Source of the DNA: Oenanthe sinensis
Lineage: Eukaryota > Streptophyta > Magnoliopsida > Apiales > Apiaceae
DNA length: 64,000 nt
Direction of reading: 5' to 3'
NCBI GenBank assembly: GCA_028671895.1
Contig: CM053813.1
Coordinates: 11,346,001-11,410,000 of the forward strand
Below the pieces are notes generated by a model, which did not search any database, had not been told where the DNA came from, and saw nothing but the letters and a program-made list of their open reading frames with translations. Positions 56,690-64,000 of the stretch are shown here, in pieces; position 1 is the stretch's first letter; every line of letters begins with the position of its first letter. The position numbers and the translations under genes were made by a program.

Positions 56690-57800
56690 TTAAATTGTCT
56701 GTGACCCATGAGGCTGAAGCTGCCCTAAGAGAAGTTCATGAGGGTGTATGTGGCCAGCACCTAGGAAGCAGGGCTCTTGCTTATAAGATTGTAAGGTTGG
56801 GATTCTATTGGCCTGAAATGCTTAAAGATGCCAAAGCCTATGTTAAGAAGTGTTATCGCTGCCAAAGGTTTGCACCTATAGTTAGGCAGCCCCCTGAGAT
56901 GTTGACATCTATTAATTCACCAATCCCTTTTACTATATGGGGAATGGATATTCTAGGCCCATTTCCTATGGCCAATGCACAAAGGTAGTTCCTCATTGTT
57001 GTAATTGACTACTTCACTAAGTGGATAGAAGCGAAGCCTTTGGCCAAAATTGATACGAAGAATGTGGTACAATTCTTCTAGGCGAATGTCATATGCAGGT
57101 ATGGATTACCAAAGATCCTAGTGACGGACAACCGGACTCAGTTCAACAACAAAGACTTTACTAAGTACTGTGGAAAGTACAATATTGAGTTCTGTTTTAC
57201 TTCGGTAGCTCATCCTGAGTCAAATAGACAAGAAGAGGTTACCAACATAATTATCCTAAACGGACTCAAAAAGAGAGTTGAGCGCTCTCAAGGGACTTGG
57301 ATTGATGAATTACTCCCAATCCTGTGGGCATATAGAACTACTTGTAAAACATCAACAGGTGCGACACCATTTCAACTAGCCTATGGGGCAGAAGCCGTGG
57401 TGCTTGTTGAGATCACTCATGCCACACCTAGGATGTAGGAGTTTGAACCTGAAACGAATGAGGAAGGTATGAAACTTTCCCTGGATTTAATTGATGAAGT
57501 GCGCGATGAAGCTAATGCTCAAATTATTGAAAGCTAGAAGAAAGATTCATTTTACTATAACATTAGAGTCAAAGAAAGGTTCTTCCGTGAATGAGACTTA
57601 GTCCTACAAAAGATCGAAGCCTCTGGAGCTGGTCTGAAGAATAAACTAACCCCGAATTGGGAAGGACCTTATCAAGTTAAGGAAGTCACTGGGAATGGAG
57701 CGTACAAACTCTAGACCTTGGAAGGAGTTGAATTCCCAAGAAGATGGAATGCTGCCAACGTGAGGATTTATCACATTTGATTGAAGGCCTTGAGGCCTAA
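56690..57800 (+). pseudogene. Element E integrase
   Basis: The zinc segment HEGVCGQHLG with CYRCQR is followed by the core: WGMDILGPFP, a TAG at 56986, VIDYFTKWIEAKPL, a TAG at 57079 (FF-stop, a usual Trp), VTDNRTQFN and HPESNRQEEVTN. The C-terminal part has WIDELLPILWAYRTT and TPFQLAYGAEAV and continues with stops to LKALRPKHFKY near 57810. The order and phrases fit Tat-type gypsy integrase. Confidence 0.87.
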
Positions 57801-58117
57801 GCATTTTAAATATTGACCTATTGATTTGTAAGCCTTGGAGGCTAGACATGTTTAAGTTTGAGAACTTGCTTCTTCCTATTATATAAAAGGATTGTTTCCC
57901 GTTATCTTCATTTTGATGACATTATTAAGTTTTGATAAACCTTTACAAGTCATGCGGACGTTTATTGTTTATGTTCGAATTAAACACAAAAAACAAAAAA
58001 ACCGAGACAGAGAAAAAAGCGTAAATTGCATAAATACAAAGGCTCGAAGGCCAAGAGTTTATAAAAAGCCTTGTAAGGCTAAGATAAATAAAAAACTACA
58101 AAGATGAAAATCCTAAA

Positions 58118-60004
58118 CTACTCGGCACCCTCAGTATCTTCGGCCTCCTCACTCCCCAAAGATTCTCCTGAATCACTATTTTCATCCTCATTCGATGAGC
58201 TAGAAGCATAAAAACTCTCTGTAGCCAACTTCTGAGGAGTTACTTCAAGAGTAACCTTCCTAGGCTCAACTTGACGAGGTGAAGATGAAGGAACACTGGT
58301 TTTTTTGATGTCGGTGCTACTTTTTTCGTCGGTGTCCTCCTCTTATGCATCAATCAAATGCCATAGAGAATCGGCTGATTGAGGACTTTTAAAGTCCACC
58401 TTCGGGTTAAATAACCCTGGATGCTCTGCTAGCACCGCCTTCAGAGCTTCGTTCCACCCAATGGTATAGTGGGCAGGATAGATCATATCATCGTGCTCCT
58501 TGATCAAATTCTGGTATTCCTCCGAACTTGCATTTTTATCAGCCCAGAGTTATACCACCTCTGCCTGAGCTTGCTTCAGAAGCTCAGCCTGTTCGGCCAT
58601 CTTTTTTTCTAAGCTCCTCAGCTTGGCCTCTGCAACAGTCAGATCCTTCTTATACTTCCTAGCCTGCGTTTTCTACACCTCAGCCTGGTGGAGGGAAGCC
58701 TGGAAATAGGCATTAGCCTGAGAAGCCAACAAATAGTGTTAAGTAAAGAAACTAATCACAATGAAAGAAATGCTAAAGTACTAAATGCAATAGATTGAAA
58801 TAGTTAAGCAAGAAAACTCACCGAAGCCAAATCCTGTGCACCTAAAGCCTTAGTGCTTTCTTTGTCACGCCCCACAACAATTTCCTTATAATCACAAGGA
58901 GTAATGGAGTGAAGGGACCAATCCTTGACATGATCTGTAGATCCTACCACCGTATCTATTTTTCTGAATCCCCATACAGGCTTTTATGCCAGGGACCTTG
59001 GAACCTTAGCAGGCTCACTACCCTCAACGACATTTACCCAGATATGGCGCTGAAAGAATGCTGACAACTCCTTGGATTGTCTGGGGTCATCCTTGATCTT
59101 AAGCTGTTTGGTGGAATGGTCCACTCATTGATCTGCGCAGCAACTAAAAAAGAAGTACGAAAACATTAGTAAACAATCAACATAAAATGCAAAAACGAAA
59201 GCTAAGTTAAATAAAATACCTTTGCTGGAAGCCCTCGAAATGCCAACAACCTTTAGCCGATGCTCGTTAAGGAGAAGCTTCCTTGGTCTCTTCCTTAGTG
59301 AGCTCGACAAAGGCAGCTTCTTCCATCTCCATGAGCACTATGGTTTCAACACTCCCGTCGGCTATCTTCACAAAGGTGGACCTAAAAAGGGTACCTCAGT
59401 TTCCCCATTCCCACTTAATTTGGACAAAGTTTTCTTTCCAATTGGGGTTGTTGTCAGGAATAGAAGAGTTGTTAAAAATATGGAGCATGTTGGGTCTATG
59501 ACCTATATGGACCCAACCCAATGACAAACTAGAAGAATTTTTAAATTGAAAGATTTTTCAAAACAAAAAGACTGTCATCTTTATTTTCTTTTCAAGACAG
59601 AGAACTATAAAACAATGGATGATCATCCACCCATTGGGGGCTATTTGGCAAGGGTTGATTTGAACGTCGGCCAAAAGAGTGGGGATAAAATCATGCAAAG
59701 GAAACCTAAGCCCAGCTAAAAGGGCATCTACATAGACAAATAAATAATCGGGCTTCCAATGATATGTTCTGTCACCAGGCCCCACCATGGAAATGATAAA
59801 CGAGGAGGAAAATTGAATAAAATTTTGTACTCTTCTATCAGGTTAGTCTTAAAAAAACTTATTACTATGGCTATACGAATCTAAGTGCGACTGGCTAGGG
59901 TGCTCATCCCCCCTTTAGTTAATCATATCTATTAACGACATGTATGTGGAATAAATTGAGATTTAGCGAAGAGGTTTACCTCTTTTAGCTGACCCTGCAT
60001 TCAT
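58118..60004 (-). pseudogene. Antisense accessory gene of element E (Transposase_28-like, with introns)
   Basis: On the strand opposite to gag-pol, an ATG at 60004 begins MNAGSAKRG, followed by a GTAAAC donor-like signal. The core (about 59450-59850) reads YLFVYVDALLAGLRFPLHDF and NPCQIAPNGWMIIHCFIVLC, and then NNPNWKENFVQIKWEWGN. These are the marks of the 'putative gypsy type transposon' family (Transposase_28). The C-terminal part (58118-58717) is a charged coiled coil with IYPAHYTIGWNEALKAVL and an acidic end, stopping at 58118. Introns are suggested at about 58718-58821 and 59134-59218, each with GT and AG at the borders. Stops show decay. Function is unknown; extra ORFs, some antisense, are known in Tat elements. 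Confidence 0.65.
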
Positions 60005-60609
60005 GGCTGCGAGTCTAGAAGCTTTCTTATCTTCTATTTCTTCGATCGAACTGCTAAAATTGTTAGAGAAGCTTGAAGCTGGATTTCTGAAAAGCTAGAG
60101 AGCTCGGGGTATTGAAAGAAATTTGAGAGTGGAGAAATGAGGACTGTGAAAAATGAACACCCTCATACCACCTATATATAGCAATTTAGCTGGTCACATG
60201 ACCATTCAATTACCCCCGTGAACGGGCATTTCCAAGTCACATGACCGTTGGGAAGCAAGGCAACCAGTGTAACCAGTGAATGGGCTCAATTGTGAAAGCC
60301 TGTGATTGAAGGCCCAAGGATTGCAGTTGACAAAAAAAATAAAAAAAGTATTCTAGAACCCCGTGGAATAATTTAGAAGGTGGGCTAAAAAATTAGGATA
60401 GATCTGTTAAGCCTAGAAGGTCCATAATTTAATTTTAAAATGACCATGATTTAAAAGCCTAGAAGTCCTATAATTGAGTTCGAAGTCCTTGAAGGTCCAT
60501 TATCGAATGCCTAAAAGTGTTAAAAGAATAGCATAAGTTCTAACCAAAGAATATGTTGGGCTTAAATAAGTTCCAAGCCCATATGGCTCAATCCACTATA
60601 ATTCTTAGG

Positions 60610-61020
60610 GGAACAAAAACTTTGACCTCAATCCAGGTCAAATAACATCAAGGCCATGAGGCCTGATAATAATTGACCTGGGTGAATAATTGAAGGATAA
60701 TTCGACCTCATTCTAGGTCGAATAACATCAAGGCCATGAGGCCCAGAAATAATCAACCTGAGTGAGGAATTTAAGGATAATTCAATCTCAATCCAGGTCG
60801 AATAACATCAACGCCATGAGGCCCAACAATAATCCACCTGAGTGAGGAATTTAAGGATAATTCGACCTCAATCCAGGTCGAATAACATCAAGGCCAAGAG
60901 GCCCAATGATAATCGACCTGGGTGAGGAATTTACGATTAAATCAACTTCAATCTAGGTCGAAAACACATCAAGGCCAGAAATCTAACAAAAGTTCAAACT
61001 CAAAGGGAATTGAGCCGTAT
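60610..61020. repeat. 80-bp tandem repeat in 3' region of E
   Basis: Five units with exact 80-bp spacing: AATAACATCAAGGCCATGAG begins at 60641, 60721, 60801 and 60881, with a variant at 60961. Each unit pairs CCAGGTCGA with the following TCGACCTGG, an inverted repeat. Confidence 0.93.
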
Positions 61021-61440
61021 CGACCTGGGTGATGAATTGAGGTCTAATTCGACCTCAATCCAGGTCAATTGGAAAGAGTAGCAAACGAGCCCTATATACC
61101 TTAATTCCATCGACCTAGGTGTGTAATTGAGGTTATAGTTCGACCTCATTCCAGGTCGATGGAAACTCGAGTCTTGAGGATTGTCGACCTTAATCCATAT
61201 TTCAACCTGGGTGAGGAATTGAGGTCTAATTCGACCTCAATCCAGGTCGATTGGAAAGAGTAGCAAAATAGCCCTATAGACCTCAATTCCATCGACATAG
61301 GTGAGGAATTGCGGTCTAGTTTGACCTCATTCCAGGTCGATGGAAACTCCAGTCTCGAGGATTATCGACCTCAATCCATATTTCGACCTGGTGGGTAGAC
61401 TGAGGTCAAATTCAACCTCGTTCCAGGTTGAATTGACTAG
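61021..61440. repeat. 182-bp tandem repeat with hairpins in 3' region of E
   Basis: Units start at about 61021, 61203 and 61384 with CGACCTGGGTGAGGAATTG. Within a unit, CGACCTGG and ATTGAGGTC are followed by GACCTCAAT and CCAGGTCG, which would fold into a hairpin of about 50 nt with one side bulge. Two full units and a part are present. Confidence 0.9.
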
Positions 61441-61662
61441 TAAAAAATCTTCCCATTTTTTAAGAAAAAATGGTGTAAAAATCCTAGGGGACTTTAACTT
61501 AGTGAAAAACAATCCTTACTAAAGGATTAGTTATAAAAGGCTCGACCCCAAAATTAAAAGTGAAATTTATAAAATTTCATTAAGTTAGACAAATGAGTCC
61601 AATGCCCGATAGGCACAAAAAACCCTCTATAAATCTTTTACGAAAACTCATGAAGTTTTCTC

Positions 61663-61678
61663 AAAAGGTGGGGACAAA
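61663..61678 (+). other. Polypurine tract of element E
   Basis: AAAAGGTGGGGACAAA immediately before the 3' LTR. Confidence 0.85.
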
Positions 61679-62183
61679 TGATATGGGCTAAAAAATACCT
61701 TATAAATATAATTAACATTGCATTAATTAAACCTAGCTTGGTCCAAAGGGATGACCCATTTAATGAGACCTGAAACCCAATTTATTTCTTAATTAATAAA
61801 GGCTCAATAAAAGGCCCGAAAAGTCCTGTGAGACCCTTCATCCCTGAAGGATCTAGAAACCTTATCATCATGGAAATATCATCTGAAAGAGTCCAACGAG
61901 GGCTCTCACTCCTGGAAGGTTTCAATAACTTGTCACTAGGAGACTTGGCCACTAAGTCTCCTTATTCTAATCTGTTTCCTAGGCCCTAGTGCGCCTATAT
62001 AAAGGGCCTAACCCCTCAACATTAGAACTACATTTTTTTGCTTGATTCTCAAACACTCTTGATATATATAGGCAGCTTACGAGGATCTGGTTTAGTCACG
62101 AAACGTAAGAGCAGCCATTAAAGCTTGAAAGCTCTCACCACTCATTAATTACTATTAATTGCATATGATTTTGATCTGTAACA
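61679..62183 (+). repeat. 3' LTR of element E
   Basis: 505 bp, partner of 51727-52231; many base differences (at least fifteen seen) indicate a much older insertion than D. Confidence 0.92.
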
Positions 62184-62395
62184 ATGAGATTTTTTATGGA
62201 TTATGATGGTTGTAAAATGTTTTGGTTATGTTTAATTAAAAAACGGGTTATTGGTGTAGCATCCCGTATTTTTTATAATACATTTAGTTATATTATTTAA
62301 TATTAGGAATAATATTAGTGAGCTATTATTAAATATTATTATTTGAATATGCATATATTTATTTTATAACATGATATTATTATAGGCTATTTTTG

Positions 62396-62562
62396 GTTAA
62401 AAGAAAAAGGAAAAGTGAAAAAGAAAAGGAAAAAAATAGATAGAAAAAGGAAAAAGATTTAGAATTTTGGAAAAGAGAAGTTACGTTACTTCTGAGAGAC
62501 AGAGAGAGGAGAAAAAGAGGAAGAAGAAGGAGAAGAAAGAGAAGAGGAGATAAAGAAAGGGT
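62396..62562 (+). repeat. Purine-rich (GA/A) block
   Basis: About 165 bases with very few pyrimidines, in runs such as AGAAAAGGAAAAAAATAGA and GAAGAAGAAGGAGAAGAAAG. The 63-codon minus-strand frame here (poly-L/S/F) is an artefact. Confidence 0.9.
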
Positions 62563-63728
62563 TAAGAACAAAGGTGATAAATTAGGGTTCTTGTGATGGT
62601 GACATCTGTATTTCTAGAGATTCAATTGATAATCTTTGAGTTTTAAGGTATGAATATCTTTTCTTCACTCTTTATCTTCGTATCATTACTCAAAATTTAT
62701 CTTATTATTTCGAAATTGTATGTATATTATATATTCATGTGAGTTTGTATCCACTCTGAATTCTTATAAAATTCGTATCTCCTTCATTATTTATCAGATT
62801 GTTATGATTTTATTGTTCCTAGAAATGTATTTCAATTATATACCACTTCCGTTCTTTGTATTGTTTGAAATTTTGCCTACAAGTGTGTCGAAATCTGCCT
62901 TTTGTGCAATCTGATGGAAATATTTGAGTTGTTATCTTGTAACTTCAGAAATTTATAGTAAATTGAATATTTGTTCAATAATTATGAGTAATATCATTCT
63001 GGAAAGATCATTTCGAGCTCTTCGTTCTTTGTTTACATTATGTTATCAAATTTTGTGATCTTGAGGTCTTAAATCTCAAAATACTACTGTGATCAGGTGT
63101 TGATTCTGTTCTAATAGCCCGTATTTGCTTAATTTCTAAATTCGTTACTTATCCGTTTTTGACGAGTTTTACCATTCTGGAAATCTCTCGAAATCCTCTA
63201 CGAGTTCTGTGTTTTATACTTTTTCATTTTAGTTCATCTTTATAGAGTAAATTGTCAGTTTTTCGGATACGTCAGATCTGATTTTATTTGTAATTGTCTC
63301 TGATATTTGGCGTATGTGACATTTTGAATAAGATATTTTCAATTTATTTGTGATATATGTATGATTTGGGAAATTTTATAAGACGTCTGTAATGAGTGGA
63401 TAATCTCGTGGTTGGCACCACCTATACGGTGTATTTAAATTGTATGGGTGTGTCGCCAATGTTATGGGACACGTAGAGTGATGACTATTGTGTATGTATG
63501 TTTTGGCCATTTGGGTAGTATTGTGATTTGTGTTGTGCAAGCCCTTGTAAAATTTTGGGTAGCATTTGATTTGTTCTATGCAAACCCCTATAAAGTTTTG
63601 ATGACTACATATTCTGGAGAATCGAAATGTAGAACATCCTGCAAGTGTAAGATTGTCTCCCATATCAGTAAATAAATTTGCATTTCAGTATTTTGTCAGT
63701 ATAATATGTGACTAGTAAGAGTATGTTT

Positions 63729-63777
63729 AAGTTGTAAGAATATATACGTCAAAAAAAAAAAAGTTGTAAGAATATAT
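63729..63777. repeat. 17-bp direct repeat around a 15-bp poly-A insert
   Basis: AAGTTGTAAGAATATAT occurs at 63729-63745 and 63761-63777, separated by ACGTC and ten A residues. The layout is that of a minimal poly-A retroposition event. Confidence 0.85.
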
Positions 63778-64000
63778 TGTGTAAGAGTAAGCTTATTTTT
63801 ATCAGAATACAAGTATATGTGTTAAGTTTTTTCATATAAGCATTTTTGATATTTTTCTTATTCATCACTCAATAGTTGTCATAACTCATTATTTCGACAT
63901 TCAGTTTATATTCATATTGTCATCATTCTAATATTTGTATTCTTTGCATTGTTATATATCCGTATATGAGTCTTTCGCTCACTACCGGTCTATATTTCTT

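Larger units (their letters stand above)
51727..62183 (+). mobile_element. Element E: decayed Ty3/gypsy retrotransposon, Tat (Retand-like) type
   Basis: 505-bp LTRs (51727-52231 and 61679-62183) start TGATATGGGC and end GTAACA. Order is gag, PR-RT-RH-IN, then a long 3' region with an antisense accessory gene and tandem repeats. IN after RT makes it gypsy; the gag and integrase phrases and the 3' layout are of Tat type. The flanks carry the 7-bp direct repeat ATGAGAT (51720-51726 and 62184-62190) rather than a plain 5-bp one. More than a dozen stops make it non-autonomous. Confidence 0.9.
62255..64000 (+). mobile_element. Start of another gypsy-type LTR (cut by window edge)
   Basis: It begins TGTAGCATCCCG, like the start of the giant LTR at 7523 (TGTAATAACCCG), after a spacer of 64 bp from element E. 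A purine-rich block lies at 62396-62562. Near the right edge GAGTCTTTCGCTCACTACCG resembles the GCTGAG...CGCTCAC phrase of the giant LTR (12146). No coding region is seen; frames at 62720-62914 and 63376-63675 look random. The end and the target duplication are outside the window. Confidence 0.5.

Noticed and set aside
62380..62571. Leu/Ser/Phe-rich 63-codon frame on the minus strand
   Set aside because: It is only the complement of a purine-rich tract.

Overview
This window is plant nuclear DNA, most likely from a eudicot, and consists almost entirely of LTR retrotransposons nested in one another with a few DNA transposons. Evidence for a plant: Ty1/copia elements with the order gag-PR-IN-RT-RH primed by initiator tRNA-Met, a Ty3/gypsy element of the Tat type, PIF/Harbinger and CACTA-like remains, a TRIM, and a fragment of a plant OSCA (CSC1-like) channel gene. 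No intact host gene, tRNA, rRNA or CRISPR array was found. The species cannot be named from the sequence. Throughout, what I know of a family is kept apart from what I read, and lineage names such as Sirevirus, Tat and Tekay are judgements from motifs and layout, not from a search.

Layout from left to right. (1) 1-3656: a decayed minus-strand Sirevirus-like copia (A) that continues off the left edge. It sits in the gag of another minus-strand copia (B, 3657-5323). (2) 5912-20385: a very old plus-strand relative of intact element D. It is interrupted by a 5,043-bp LTR-like insert with perfect 5-bp target duplications (7523-12565), by a TRIM (13936-17306) that is itself split by an LTR fragment and a piece of another Sirevirus, and by a small CACTA-like insert. 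(3) 21010-34482: a PIF/Harbinger transposon (TSD TAA, 14-bp TIRs) split by an 11.9-kb Sirevirus-like copia on the minus strand (21086-33025, TSD AAATT). (4) 34483-37549: little recognisable, apart from simple repeats and an OSCA gene fragment at about 36996-37180. (5) 37550-51387: copia C (TSD CAGAT). Its pol is split by copia D (40356-49379, TSD GAAAG). D has 1,550-bp LTRs that differ at only two positions I could find, and an uninterrupted 1,331-codon gag-pol. (6) 51727-62183: a decayed gypsy element E of Tat type. It carries an antisense, apparently spliced accessory gene and tandem hairpin repeats in its 3' region. (7) 62255-64000: the start of another gypsy-type LTR, cut by the window edge.

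Order of events (inferred from nesting): the D-like relic and the Harbinger are old; the Sirevirus, C and E came later; D is the newest. Only D looks capable of making its full polyprotein. Stop codons in C, E and the Sirevirus are very often explained by C-to-T change at CAG, CGA or CAA codons, as expected for silenced, methylated DNA.
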